Assembly (NCBI GenBank): GCA_003228175.2
Contig: QGNQ01000001.1
Span: forward strand, 83,650 to 147,649
Length of the DNA stretch: 64,000 bases
Reading direction: 5' to 3'
From: Chloroflexota bacterium
GTDB taxonomy: Bacteria; Chloroflexota; Dehalococcoidia; Bin125
Below are positions 34,206-43,126 of the stretch, piece after piece. How positions within the stretch are numbered: position 1 is the first letter of the stretch; each line of letters starts with the position of its first letter. The position numbers and the translations under genes are program-made. Below the pieces are notes generated by a model. That model did not search any database. It was given only the letters and a program-made list of their open reading frames with translations, and was not told the DNA's origin.

Positions 34206-34979
34206 CTAGACTTTGTAGCCGCCGTCGACGCTGATCACCTGCCCGGTGATGCCGGCCGATTCGGGCGCCGCCAACAGGGCGGCCATGGGCCCCAGTTCGC
34301 TCGGTTCCAAGATGCGGTTCTGCAGCGAGTCCGCCTCTGACGTCGCCCGCGCGCTCTCGGCCGACACGCCCCGCGTCGCCCCGATCCGATCCCAGTCCAC
34401 GAGCGCCGTGTTGGTCCAGCCCGGGCAGAGGCAGTTCACCGTGATCCCATGGGGCGCTGCGCTGGCCGCAAGGGCTCGGGTGAAGCCGATCAGCCCGTGT
34501 TTGGCGGTGCTGTAGGCGAGGCCGCCGCCGCTGCGCTTGGCGTAGCCGGAGCCGATGCTGATCACGCGCCCGAAGCCAGCCTCGCGCATGTGCGGGAGCG
34601 CAGCGGTGGTCGTCCAGTAGGCCGAGGTGAGGTTGAGGACGAGCGTCCCGGTGAAAGCGTCGTCCTCGTGCGCGAAGGGGTCGTGGCCCGTGCCGACGCT
34701 TCCCCCCACGTTGTTGACCAAGATGTCCAGGCGGCCGTAGCGCTCAATCGCCGCCGCGACCGGCGCGCGTGATCCGTCGGCGTCCATGGCGTCGGCAACG
34801 ACGGCGAGTCCGTCGCTGCCGAGGGCCGTGGCTTCGCGGACCACGCTGTCGAGCTCTGCCTGGGTCCGCGCCGCCACCACGATCGTGGCGCCCTCGCGCG
34901 CCATCTCCAGCGCAATCGCACGACCGATACCGCGCCCACCGCCGGTGATCAGCGCCACCCGTCCGTCGAGACGACCCAT
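34206..34979 (-). CDS. SDR family oxidoreductase, end of the carboxylase operon
   Basis: ATG 34979 has GGAGCG upstream and gives 257 residues; the longer frame is not family-like. It is a classical short-chain dehydrogenase: TGGGRGIG nucleotide loop, NNVGG after beta4, active-site serine in SIGSG, and Y-S-T-A-K (Y-x-x-x-K). The C-terminal GQVISVDGGYKV is typical. It oxidises or reduces an alcohol/ketone, possibly a 3-hydroxyacyl-CoA given its place after enoyl-CoA hydratase. The start is 37 bases after the hydratase stop on the same strand. In the atu pathway SDRs (AtuB/AtuG) have similar places, but the exact substrate here is not known. Confidence 0.85.
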   Translation of the reverse strand: MGRLDGRVALITGGGRGIGRAIALEMAREGATIVVAARTQAELDSVVREATALGSDGLAVVADAMDADGSRAPVAAAIERYGRLDILVNNVGGSVGTGHDPFAHEDDAFTGTLVLNLTSAYWTTTAALPHMREAGFGRVISIGSGYAKRSGGGLAYSTAKHGLIGFTRALAASAAPHGITVNCLCPGWTNTALVDWDRIGATRGVSAESARATSEADSLQNRILEPSELGPMAALLAAPESAGITGQVISVDGGYKV

Positions 34980-35016
34980 GACGCGCTCCAATCTGTCGAG
35001 TTCCGGGTCCGCGCGC

Positions 35017-35802
35017 CTAGGCGTTCGTTTGCCAGGAGGGCTTGCGCTTCTCCGCGAAGGAGGCAAATCCCTCCCGCGCCTCCTCGGACGCGAAGAGATT
35101 GGCGGAGAACTTGGCCGCCCAGTCGAAGCCGTCGTCGAGCGACATCTCAGGCACGTCCCGGACCAGTTGTTTGCAGGCGCCGAGCGCGTTGGGGCCACCC
35201 ATGCGGAGCGACTCGAGATAGCTCTCGACCCGGGCGTCCAATCCGTCGTCCGGGGCGGCGGCGGTAATCAGGTTCATCTCGGCCGCTTCCTGCGCCGTGA
35301 ATGTGTTGCCCGTGATGAAGTACTCCATCCCGCGGGTGATGCCGACCTTGGGCAGAATCACCGTGGAGATGATGGCCGGCGAAACGCCGATCCGGACCTC
35401 GCTGTAGGAGAAGTTGACGCGCTCCGCGGCCACGGAGATGTCGCAGGCCGCGACGAGGCCAATGCCGCCCGCCCGCGTGGGCCCCTGCACGCGACACACG
35501 ACGGGCTTCGGGGAGCGCCAGATGTCCTTGAGGATCTCGACGAAGGGGTTCAGACCACCGGACTGCTTCTCCTGGTTCTCGTTACGCTGCCGTGCCTCCT
35601 TGAGGTCAGCGCCGGCGCAGAAGGCGGGGCCGGTGGCCTGGAGCAGGATCGCACGGGCGCTGTCATCGGCCAGGGAGGTGTCGAGGTGGGCGCGTAGTTC
35701 GCTCACCAGTTGCCGCGAGAGCGCGTTGCGATTGTGGGGTGAGTCGAGTGTGATCGTCGCGATCCCGCGGTCGATGTTGAGGTGGACCAGCTCGTCGATC
35801 AC
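35017..35802 (-). CDS. Enoyl-CoA hydratase/isomerase (crotonase) family protein
   Basis: The 261-residue product has the crotonase fold. The oxyanion-hole segment reads AFCAGADLKEAR, the second is PTRAGGIGLVAACD, and VNFSYSEVRIGVSPAIIS carries a glutamate at a usual catalytic position. Such enzymes hydrate a 2-enoyl-CoA. Between a carboxylase pair and an SDR, the natural job is hydration of a glutaconyl-CoA type product, like AtuE or LiuC. The start overlaps the TIGR03084-type stop by 4 bases. Confidence 0.87.
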   Translation of the reverse strand: MIDELVHLNIDRGIATITLDSPHNRNALSRQLVSELRAHLDTSLADDSARAILLQATGPAFCAGADLKEARQRNENQEKQSGGLNPFVEILKDIWRSPKPVVCRVQGPTRAGGIGLVAACDISVAAERVNFSYSEVRIGVSPAIISTVILPKVGITRGMEYFITGNTFTAQEAAEMNLITAAAPDDGLDARVESYLESLRMGGPNALGACKQLVRDVPEMSLDDGFDWAAKFSANLFASEEAREGFASFAEKRKPSWQTNA

Positions 35803-36599
35803 GACGGGTCTCCTTCGTTCTCACCGGGGAATTGGCCGGGCTTGCGCCCTTGTCCGGGAGGGCCCGCGAATGTCTGGGCGATGTCCATCCAGCTCTGCGC
35901 CGCTTCCCCTTCCACGACCAGTGCGGTGTCGGCGAGGTGGCGCCGCTGAGCCGCGACGCGGCAGAAGTGGCTGGCCGGGCCGGTGATGCGGCTGGGGGCG
36001 TCCGGGGCGCCGTTGGTCCAGTGGGCGCCGGAGGGCAGCGTGAGGTCCAGGAAGACCGGCTCGTCGTTCGGTTCCAGGCCGCGATTGATGTAGGAGAACT
36101 TGCGCGTCTGCACGCCGATCATGCAGACGTGCCGGATGCGGTCCGTGTCCGGCCGCTCCGCGGGCACCACGTCGACGATGTCGAGCCCGTGCGACCACGT
36201 CTCCATCAGCCGGGCGGTGATATATGAGCTGGCGCTCATGTCGGGGCCATACCAGGGCAGGCGGGCCTTGGGGTCCACGGGACGGGCGTCACGGATCAGG
36301 CCGCTGCTTGCCTCGCGCCACCAATTGAGCAGGTCCTCGTGGGAACGCGCGCGGTTCCGCTCCAGATACTTGAGCCCGTCCTGCTCGGCCATGCTCTGCT
36401 TAAAGGCTTCCACATCGCGTAGCCCAATGGCGGCCACCTCATCGATGTAGGCGAGGTGCGCGCATTGGTCGCGGACCTTCCATCCCGGCGCATGCGAGTC
36501 GCGCTCCCAGTCGTCGGGGCCAAGCGAGGCCAGCACCTGCTCCAGGTCGCGATGCTCGCCTTCCAGATCGTCCACGAGGCCTCGATAGTCAACGGCCAT
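35799..36599 (-). CDS. TIGR03084-like metal-binding protein (DinB/mycothiol-isomerase fold)
   Basis: The 266-residue product belongs to the DinB/MDMPI four-helix superfamily. It has GWKVRDQCAHLAYIDEVAA with the first metal His, and LMETWSHGLDIVDVV with another, plus a C-terminal beta domain. The match is to the set called TIGR03084. In actinobacteria these proteins often lie beside AtuA-like genes and carboxylases. The catalytic role is not known. It overlaps the hydratase gene by 4 bases and follows AtuA by 30. Coupling to the operon is clear. Confidence 0.72.
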   Translation of the reverse strand: MAVDYRGLVDDLEGEHRDLEQVLASLGPDDWERDSHAPGWKVRDQCAHLAYIDEVAAIGLRDVEAFKQSMAEQDGLKYLERNRARSHEDLLNWWREASSGLIRDARPVDPKARLPWYGPDMSASSYITARLMETWSHGLDIVDVVPAERPDTDRIRHVCMIGVQTRKFSYINRGLEPNDEPVFLDLTLPSGAHWTNGAPDAPSRITGPASHFCRVAAQRRHLADTALVVEGEAAQSWMDIAQTFAGPPGQGRKPGQFPGENEGDPS

Positions 36600-36629
36600 G
36601 ATCGCTCTCCTTTATTCGGTGCCCTCGCG

Positions 36630-38375
36630 CTAGCCCAGCAGTGACTCGGGGATCGGCACGACGACGCGCCGCAATTCCTCGCAGAGCACCTTGGCCTGCG
36701 CGTCGGTGCGCAGCGACGCGGAGACGCCATCGCCAAGCAGTCCATGGACGACGAAGTTCAGCGAGAGAATGTTGGGCAACTCGAAGCGCTCGACCTTCAT
36801 CTGCGCCGCTTCGGGATACATCTCGCGCAGCTTGTCTGCTGTGAGGAACTGTTCCAGCCAGAGGTACGCTTCATCGCTCCGGGTCCAGAATCCCACGTTG
36901 GCGTTGCCGCCCTTGTCGCCGGAGCGCGCCCCGGCCACGGTTCCCAGTGGGACGTTACGGGTTGGGCCGCTGGGCACCTTCCCCGCCGGCGCGGACGGCA
37001 CGGGGATATCGTCCGTGATCGGTGCGGTCTGCGGCGGCGCGACGGGCGTCTCTTTACCGTCGAAGACGACGCGCTCGTCGATCACATCGGAGGAGACCAG
37101 AGCCGGCCAGTAGACCGTGATTTGGTTCGCGCCGCGGCTGGAACTGACGGTCTTGAAGCCCGGATAGTTGGCCAGCCCCATCTCGACGCCGGCGTTCCAG
37201 AACTTCCGGCCCACCGGCCCCTCTTCCGCCGCGCGCGCGCCCAAGGTCAGCAGTCCGAAGGCTTCCGTCTCGGCGGGGCCGCCATGGGCCAGCGTGGACC
37301 GCGTCTCGATGAACTGGTCCTTGCCGCCAGCGTAGCCCCAAAAGGCGTTCTCGGCGACGCGTGCCTTGGCCTCCACGTCTGGGCCGGTCATGGCGAAGGT
37401 GGTGCTGTTCTTGTAGCCGCCCTCGTAGTTCATGCAGACCTTCGTGGTCGGTGGGGCCGGTTCGCCGCGGATGCCGCTGACGAGGACGCGGTCCGGACCT
37501 TCTTGCTCGAGCTGGATCGTGTCGAAGCGCGAGATCACATCGGGGTTGGCGTAGCGCGTGCTGCCGATCTCGTAGAGCAGTTGCGCGGTGACCGTCCCGA
37601 CCGAGACGAGCCCGCCCGTTCCTTCGTGCTTGGTGACGACGAAGGAGCCGTCCGCGTACATCTCGGCGATCGGGAAGCCCGGGTGCGAGAGGTCCGGCAC
37701 CTCGTTGTAGAACGCGTAGTTGCCACCGGTGCACTGCGAGCCGCACTCGATGATGTGGCCGGCGACGACGCCGGCGGCCAGTTGGTCCCAATCGTCGCGC
37801 GCCCAGCCAAACTTCCAGGCGGCGGGCCCCAGCGTGACGGCCGCATCAGTCACGCGCGGGCAGATGACGATGTCGGCCCCCTGGTTGAGCGCTTCAACGA
37901 TGCCGAACGCGCCCAGGTAGGCGTTGGCGCTGAGCACGGGCGACCCCAACTCCGAGAGCGGGATGCCCTTGTCGAGGTGGGCGAGCGCTTCGCCACGGTC
38001 CTGCAATTCGTCCAGGCGCGGCAGCAGGTCGTCACCGGTCGTGTAAGCGACTCTGGCTTGCAGTCCCAGCTCGCTGTAGATGTTCTCGGAGGCCTGTGCG
38101 AGCCCGCTGGGGTTGAGGCCGCCGGCGTTGACGACGATCTTGATGCCCTTCTTGGCGCACGTCTCCGCGACCTCGCCCAGCTGACGCAGGAAGGTGCGGG
38201 CGTAGCCCAGATCCTCCTTGCGGGTCTTGTCCTTGAGCAGGATCATCATGGTCAACTCGGCGAGGTAATCGCCGGTGAGGAAGTCGATCGGGCCGTCTTC
38301 AACCATCTCTTTGGCGGCCGCGATGCGGTCGCCGTAGAAGCCGCTGCAGTTCGCGATACGGAGCGATTCGGTCAT
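36630..38375 (-). CDS. AtuA-like (DUF1446) protein
   Basis: The 581-residue product starts IANCSGFYGDRIAAAKEMVE, the DUF1446/AtuA opening, with FLTGDYLAELTMMILLKDK, VNAGGLNPSGLA, and VICPRVTDAAVTLGPAAWKF. A later CGSQCTGGNYAFYNE has two cysteines. The C-terminal domain of about 100 residues (VPLGTVAGARSGDKGGNANV, ... NFVVHGLLGDG) is the AtuA-type ferredoxin-like domain, so both parts are fused. AtuA is encoded in acyclic terpene (citronellol) gene clusters, and its reaction is unknown. The gene overlaps the biotin carboxylase stop by 4 bases. That link and the carboxylase pair make an atu-like operon likely. Confidence 0.8.
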   Translation of the reverse strand: MTESLRIANCSGFYGDRIAAAKEMVEDGPIDFLTGDYLAELTMMILLKDKTRKEDLGYARTFLRQLGEVAETCAKKGIKIVVNAGGLNPSGLAQASENIYSELGLQARVAYTTGDDLLPRLDELQDRGEALAHLDKGIPLSELGSPVLSANAYLGAFGIVEALNQGADIVICPRVTDAAVTLGPAAWKFGWARDDWDQLAAGVVAGHIIECGSQCTGGNYAFYNEVPDLSHPGFPIAEMYADGSFVVTKHEGTGGLVSVGTVTAQLLYEIGSTRYANPDVISRFDTIQLEQEGPDRVLVSGIRGEPAPPTTKVCMNYEGGYKNSTTFAMTGPDVEAKARVAENAFWGYAGGKDQFIETRSTLAHGGPAETEAFGLLTLGARAAEEGPVGRKFWNAGVEMGLANYPGFKTVSSSRGANQITVYWPALVSSDVIDERVVFDGKETPVAPPQTAPITDDIPVPSAPAGKVPSGPTRNVPLGTVAGARSGDKGGNANVGFWTRSDEAYLWLEQFLTADKLREMYPEAAQMKVERFELPNILSLNFVVHGLLGDGVSASLRTDAQAKVLCEELRRVVVPIPESLLG

Positions 38376-40387
38376 GCTGACTCTCCAGTTTCGGCCTCTT
38401 CCAGCACGACGAGCAGCGCACCGTTCGCAACTTGCTCCCCGGGGCTGACGCGCACTTCGGTGACAACGCCGGCGGCTGGCGCAGTGATGCGGTGCTCCAT
38501 CTTCATGGCTTCGAGCAGCAGCAGCAGGTCGCCCGCCTGGACGGTAGCGCCCGGCACGACGAGTACATCGACGACCTTGCCCGGCATCGGTGCGACGAGG
38601 CCGCCGGCGGGGCCCTCCAGGTGGCGATCGGGGAAGCGAGGCAGCTGCGTCAGCCGGACATCGCCCTCCGGGCCCTGCACATGCCAGCGGTCATTGTCGG
38701 CGACGAGGGCGAAGCGGCTGCGACGCCCGTCGATTTCGAGGGTGACGGAGTCGTCACCGCGCGCGCTGACGAGCACGCGTTGGTCGCCGGCGCCGGCATC
38801 GACCCAGAACGAGCCGTCGCGGCGCGATTGATAGCGCACGACGATCTCATTGTCGTCCGGCCCGTCACCACCCCCGATCTCGTAGTGGACCTCTTCTGGC
38901 GGCATCTGCGAGTTGCGCCACCCGCTGGTGAAGGAGGCCAACACGGTGGCTGCGGCGCGGCGGTCCGATTGCGCGGCCATCGCGGCGGCGATCGCCGCGC
39001 TACGCAGCTCAGAGTCGGAGGGGACGCGCACGCGCGCGGGCGCGACGCGCTCGATGAAGTCGGTCGTCGTGTCGCCTGCCAGGAAGGCGGGGTGCCGCAG
39101 CGTCGCGACGAGGAAGTCACGATTCGTCGTGAGGCCCTGCACGCGCGTGCGTTCCAAGACGCGCGCCAGCCGGGCAGCGGCTTGCTCGCGGGTGGGGGCG
39201 TGTGCGATCACCTTGGCCAGGATGGGGTCGAACTCGATCGACACCTCGGAGCCGGTCTCGATGCCGGAGTCGAAGCGGGCCGCCGGCGAGGAGGGCGGCT
39301 CCCAGGCAAGGACGGTGCCAGTCGCCGGCAGGAAGTCGTTGTCGGGGTCTTCGGCGTAGAGGCGCGCTTCGATCGCGTGGCCGTTGATCTGGAGGTCGGA
39401 TTGGGTGACGTCGAGCGACTCCCCCTGCGCGACGCGAATCTGCTCGCGCACCAGATCGAGGCCGGTGATCGCCTCGGTGACCGGGTGCTCGACCTGCAGG
39501 CGGGTGTTCATTTCCAGGAACCAGAACTGCCGACCACTGAGCAGGAACTCCACGGTCCCGACCGACGTGTAGCCGATCGCCGCGGCGGCTTGGACGGCGG
39601 CCGTGCCCATGGCGGCACGCAAGCCCTCATCCAGCGCGGGTGAGGGCGCCTCCTCGATGATCTTTTGATGGCGGCGCTGAATGGAGCACTCACGCTCGAA
39701 GCAGTGGATCACGTTGCCCAGGCTGTCGCCCAGGATCTGCACTTCGACGTGTCGCGTCTGCGCGAGCCAGCGTTCGAGAAAGACGGTGTCGTCGCCGAAG
39801 GCGCCGGCGGCTTCGCGGCGGGCGGCGTCGATCGCGTCGCTCAGCTCGCCGGCGCTCTCTACGACCCGCATGCCCTTGCCGCCGCCGCCGGCGGAAGCCT
39901 TGACGAGTAGCGGGTAGCCGATCGCGTCGGCGGGCCCGCTGGGGTCTTGCCCCGCGACGACCTCATGCGAAGGCAGGGTGGGGACTCCGGCTTCATCCAT
40001 CGCGCGCTTCGCAGCCAGCTTGTCGCCCATTGAGGCGATCGCGTCCGCGGACGGTCCCACCCAGACGAGGCCCGCCTCAACGACCGCTCGCGCGAATTCC
40101 GCGTTCTCGGAGAGGAAGCCGTAGCCCGGGTGGACTGCCTCGGCGCCGCTGCGCCTCGCGGCGTCGAGGATCTTCGCCACGTCCAGGTAGCTCTCGGCCG
40201 CCGTGCGACCGCCCAGCGCGACCGCCTCGTCCGCGTCTTGGACGAAGGGGGCGTCGGCGTCGCCATCGGCGTAGACGGCGATGGTGCGCAGGCCCATCGC
40301 CTGCGCGGTGCGCATGATGCGTCGGGCGATCTCCCCGCGGTTGGCGACGAGCAGGCTGGTGATTGGTTGTGTAGTGGTCACGATCAC
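38372..40387 (-). CDS. Acyl-CoA carboxylase alpha subunit (biotin carboxylase + BCCP)
   Basis: GTG 40387 overlaps the carboxyltransferase stop as GTGA, giving 671 residues; the frame runs on upstream but is a shadow. The biotin carboxylase part (to about 450) has LLVANRGEIARRIMRTA, VHPGYGFLSENAEFA, the ATP loop KASAGGGGKGM, ECSIQRRHQKIIEE and EMNTRLQVEHPVTE. A linker follows, then a biotinyl domain with APMPGKV and EAMKMEH, biotin lysine K629. This is the MccA/AtuF layout. It carboxylates its own biotin with bicarbonate and ATP, for the partner beta subunit just upstream. Acyl-CoA is decided by that partner. Confidence 0.9.
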   Translation of the reverse strand: MIVTTTQPITSLLVANRGEIARRIMRTAQAMGLRTIAVYADGDADAPFVQDADEAVALGGRTAAESYLDVAKILDAARRSGAEAVHPGYGFLSENAEFARAVVEAGLVWVGPSADAIASMGDKLAAKRAMDEAGVPTLPSHEVVAGQDPSGPADAIGYPLLVKASAGGGGKGMRVVESAGELSDAIDAARREAAGAFGDDTVFLERWLAQTRHVEVQILGDSLGNVIHCFERECSIQRRHQKIIEEAPSPALDEGLRAAMGTAAVQAAAAIGYTSVGTVEFLLSGRQFWFLEMNTRLQVEHPVTEAITGLDLVREQIRVAQGESLDVTQSDLQINGHAIEARLYAEDPDNDFLPATGTVLAWEPPSSPAARFDSGIETGSEVSIEFDPILAKVIAHAPTREQAAARLARVLERTRVQGLTTNRDFLVATLRHPAFLAGDTTTDFIERVAPARVRVPSDSELRSAAIAAAMAAQSDRRAAATVLASFTSGWRNSQMPPEEVHYEIGGGDGPDDNEIVVRYQSRRDGSFWVDAGAGDQRVLVSARGDDSVTLEIDGRRSRFALVADNDRWHVQGPEGDVRLTQLPRFPDRHLEGPAGGLVAPMPGKVVDVLVVPGATVQAGDLLLLLEAMKMEHRITAPAAGVVTEVRVSPGEQVANGALLVVLEEAETGESA

Positions 40388-42012
40388 ATCCGCCAAACGC
40401 CGTAGCCGGCCGCGCCCTTGACGTCGTTGTTGTGGCAGGCGGAGAGCGCGAGGCCGATGGCCGTGCGCGTGTCGCGTGGATCGATGATGCCGTCGTCGGA
40501 GACGCGGGAGCTGGCGTACAGACCCAACGAGCGCCGCTCCATCCAGTACTCCACGCCCTCGGCGCGCTTGCGATCCGCCTCCTCGTCCCATTCCTGCCCG
40601 CGGCGCTCGGCCGCGGCGCGCTGCACGATCGACATCACGCCCGCCATCTGCTTCGGGCCCATGACGGCGATCTTGGCCGTCGGCCAGAGGAAGGTGAAGC
40701 GGGTGTTGTAGGCACGACCGCTCATCCCGTAGTTCCCCGCCCCGTAGGACGCCCCCACGATCACGGTGATGTGCGGCACCGTGGAGTTGGACACGGCGTT
40801 GATCATCTTGGAACCGTTTTTCGTGATGCCGCCCTGTTCGAAGTCGGTCCCCACGATGTAGCCGGTAATGTTCTGCAGGAACAGGATCGGCACATCCACC
40901 TGGTTGCAGAGCTGGATGAACTGGGCCGCCTTCTCTGCCGACTCCGAGAACAGCGCACCGTTGTTGCCAACGATGCCAATGGGGTAGCCGTGGATGGAGG
41001 CCCAGCCCGTCACCAGCGTGGGGCCGTAGAGCGGCTTGAACTCCTCGAAGCGGGAGCCGTCGACCACCCGGGCGATGACCTCGCGGATGTCGAGCGGCGA
41101 TCGCAGGTCCCGCGAGACCATGCCCAGCAGTTCTTCCGGGTCGTGCACGGGGGCGTCGGCGGGGAGGCTGGGGCCCGGGCCCAACTTGCGCCAGTTGAGG
41201 TGCGCAATCACATCCCGGCACATGCGGATGCCCTCTTCCTCATCCTCCGCGAGGTAGTCGGCCAGGCCGGAGATGCGAGCGTGCATGTCGCCGCCGCCGA
41301 GCGCCTCGTCGTCGGCGTCCTCACCGGTCGCCATCTTGACCAGCGGGGGGCCGCCCAAGAACACCTTGGAGCGGTTCTGGATGAAGATGTTGTAGTCGCT
41401 CATGCCGGGTTGATACGCGCCGCCGGCGGTGGAACTGCCGAAGACGACGGAGATCGTGGGGATGCGCATCTTCGAGAGCTCAGTGATCTCGTAGAACAAC
41501 CGGCCCGACTCGGCGAAATGGCCGGTGTCCTTGAGCATCTCCTCTTCGGGGTCGCCGGTGACGCCGCGCAGGTCGGCCCCGGCCGACTCGACGAACTGCA
41601 CATAGGGGAGACGGTTCTCCCGCGCGATTTGCAGACCGCGCATGAGCTTCTTGCCGTTGAAGGGGTTGAAGGCGCCGGCACGGACCGACGGGTCGTGGCC
41701 CAGGATCAAGCACTCGACGCCAGAGATGACGCCGATCCCCAGGACGAATCCTGACCCCACCGGGTAATGCGATGACCAAGCCGCGAGCGGGCTGATCTCC
41801 AGGAACGGCGTATCGCGATCCAGCACCATGGCAATGCGTTCGCGTATTGGCAGCTTGCCGCGGCTGCGCAGCCGCGTCATCGCCTCTTCGCCGCCCCCGC
41901 GCGCCGCCTCGTGCAGCAATTCGTCGATCTGCCCGACCATCTCGACCATGTCGTCGCGGTTCTTCTGGAACCCCTCGACGCGGGGGTCGATGCCCGATGT
42001 CAACGTGACCAT
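40384..42012 (-). CDS. Acyl-CoA carboxylase beta subunit (MccB/AtuC-like)
   Basis: ATG 42012 has GGAGGG upstream; the 21-residue upstream extension was rejected. The 542-residue product has SAGADLRGVTGDPEEEMLKD, GSSTAGGAYQPGMSDYNIF, then GGPPLVKMATGED and GGGDMHARISGLADY. Its C-half has FLQNITGYIVGTDFEQGGIT and ASYGAGNYGMSGRAYNTRF. This is the methylcrotonyl/geranyl-CoA carboxylase beta type, not the propionyl type. Reported work links a Phe/Gly difference in this subunit to methylcrotonyl or geranyl preference; I cannot place that residue with certainty. It acts with the alpha subunit, which it overlaps by 4 bases. CapA-like is 31 bases upstream. Confidence 0.88.
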   Translation of the reverse strand: MVTLTSGIDPRVEGFQKNRDDMVEMVGQIDELLHEAARGGGEEAMTRLRSRGKLPIRERIAMVLDRDTPFLEISPLAAWSSHYPVGSGFVLGIGVISGVECLILGHDPSVRAGAFNPFNGKKLMRGLQIARENRLPYVQFVESAGADLRGVTGDPEEEMLKDTGHFAESGRLFYEITELSKMRIPTISVVFGSSTAGGAYQPGMSDYNIFIQNRSKVFLGGPPLVKMATGEDADDEALGGGDMHARISGLADYLAEDEEEGIRMCRDVIAHLNWRKLGPGPSLPADAPVHDPEELLGMVSRDLRSPLDIREVIARVVDGSRFEEFKPLYGPTLVTGWASIHGYPIGIVGNNGALFSESAEKAAQFIQLCNQVDVPILFLQNITGYIVGTDFEQGGITKNGSKMINAVSNSTVPHITVIVGASYGAGNYGMSGRAYNTRFTFLWPTAKIAVMGPKQMAGVMSIVQRAAAERRGQEWDEEADRKRAEGVEYWMERRSLGLYASSRVSDDGIIDPRDTRTAIGLALSACHNNDVKGAAGYGVWRM

Positions 42013-42043
42013 GTACGACTTCCCTCCGAATACCGAAGCGATG

Positions 42044-43117
42044 CTAACGCAGGGAGCCCCAGCGCAGAATCCCAACGTCCTCTTCCAGCTCGATGCCGGC
42101 GTGTACCGCCCGCAGGACGGAGCGCGCCTGGGTGCTGGGGCAGAGCCGCGGCTGGAAGGCGATGTCCTGGTTGTCGGTCAGCAGGCATCGGAGCTCAGCG
42201 TGGATGCCGCCCTCATCGATGATGGTGCGCAGGAGCAGCGAGACACCCGTCGCGTCGGGCCCGTATCGCCCCGGGGTGCCGAAAACGAAGTTTCCCAGGG
42301 AGTAGATCACCGGCATGCTGCCGCCGGAGTCCGTTGGGATCAGGGCAATGGGCTGCGCAAGGTGGGGTCCATGGCCGATCACGAGGTCGTAGCCGGCGTC
42401 GGCGAAGCGTTGCGCGGCACGGCGCTGGTGCTCATCGACCGGGGCGTAGTTCTCGCCCCAGTGCACGAACGCGACGACCCAGCGCGCGCCACCTGCGCGG
42501 GCCAGTGCGATGCCTCGCCCAACTGCTGTGGCCGAGGGCAGCAGCCAGCCGGGACGGTGCGTCGAGGCGGTGCGACCGAACCCCTTGTCGGGTCCGAAGC
42601 CAACGACCGCGACGATGCCATGTGGGGTCTCGATCAGCAGCGGCTGCTTCGCCTCGCCGTCGAGCCCCGCCCCGAAGACGGCGATCCCCGCCATCGCGAG
42701 CGTGTCCCGCGTATCGGCGATCCCGTGCGGTCCGCGGTCGAGGGCGTGGTTGTTGGCCAGGCTCACCGCATCGACACCGGCCGCCGCGAGCGCCAATGCC
42801 GCCGACGGCTGAGCGTTGTAGGTCCAGCGTTGGCCGGGATCCCAGGGCGCGCCATCGGTGGTGATCGGACCCTCGAGGTTGACCAGGGTGAAGTCGGCCG
42901 TCAGCTCGCCGGCGAGCAGGGCGAAGGGCCAGTCGTAGCCGTTGGCGTCGAGCAGTGGCTGGGCGCCGTCGGCGAGGAGCGTGTCGCCTGCCCAGAGGAT
43001 GGTGAACGCGGGCGCGCCTGGATCGGGGCTGGTGACGGATGTTCCGTTCGGCGCCGGTCGCGAGTCACAGGCCGCCAAGAGCAGGGCGAGCGCGATCACG
43101 ACTGCCACGCGACGCAT
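42044..43117 (-). CDS. CapA-like metallophosphatase-fold lipoprotein
   Basis: The 357-residue product has a lipobox (L-L-A-A-C at about residue 17), then a CapA/poly-gamma-glutamate-type domain: ILWAGDTLLADG, FTLVNLEGPIT, VDAVSLANNHALDRG, VVAFVHWGENYAP and LVIGHGPHLAQPI. These D, N, H positions match the metal centre of calcineurin-like folds. CapA homologues are tied to polyglutamate or capsule export, but many lie far from such genes and their role is unknown. It lies between an MFS gene (9 bases upstream) and the carboxylase beta gene. It is probably co-transcribed, without an evident link to acyl-CoA chemistry. Confidence 0.8.
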   Translation of the reverse strand: MRRVAVVIALALLLAACDSRPAPNGTSVTSPDPGAPAFTILWAGDTLLADGAQPLLDANGYDWPFALLAGELTADFTLVNLEGPITTDGAPWDPGQRWTYNAQPSAALALAAAGVDAVSLANNHALDRGPHGIADTRDTLAMAGIAVFGAGLDGEAKQPLLIETPHGIVAVVGFGPDKGFGRTASTHRPGWLLPSATAVGRGIALARAGGARWVVAFVHWGENYAPVDEHQRRAAQRFADAGYDLVIGHGPHLAQPIALIPTDSGGSMPVIYSLGNFVFGTPGRYGPDATGVSLLLRTIIDEGGIHAELRCLLTDNQDIAFQPRLCPSTQARSVLRAVHAGIELEEDVGILRWGSLR

Positions 43118-43126
43118 CGAAGTGGA

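Noticed and set aside
36744..38831. A 695-codon plus-strand open frame antisense to the AtuA-like and carboxylase genes
   Set aside because: It is a shadow of high GC codon bias; the minus strand encodes clear family motifs and the plus translation is not protein-like.
40388..41221. A longer start for the biotin carboxylase
   Set aside because: The upstream part is the shadow of the carboxyltransferase gene; GTG 40387 overlaps its stop as GTGA and the protein starts with the family motif.
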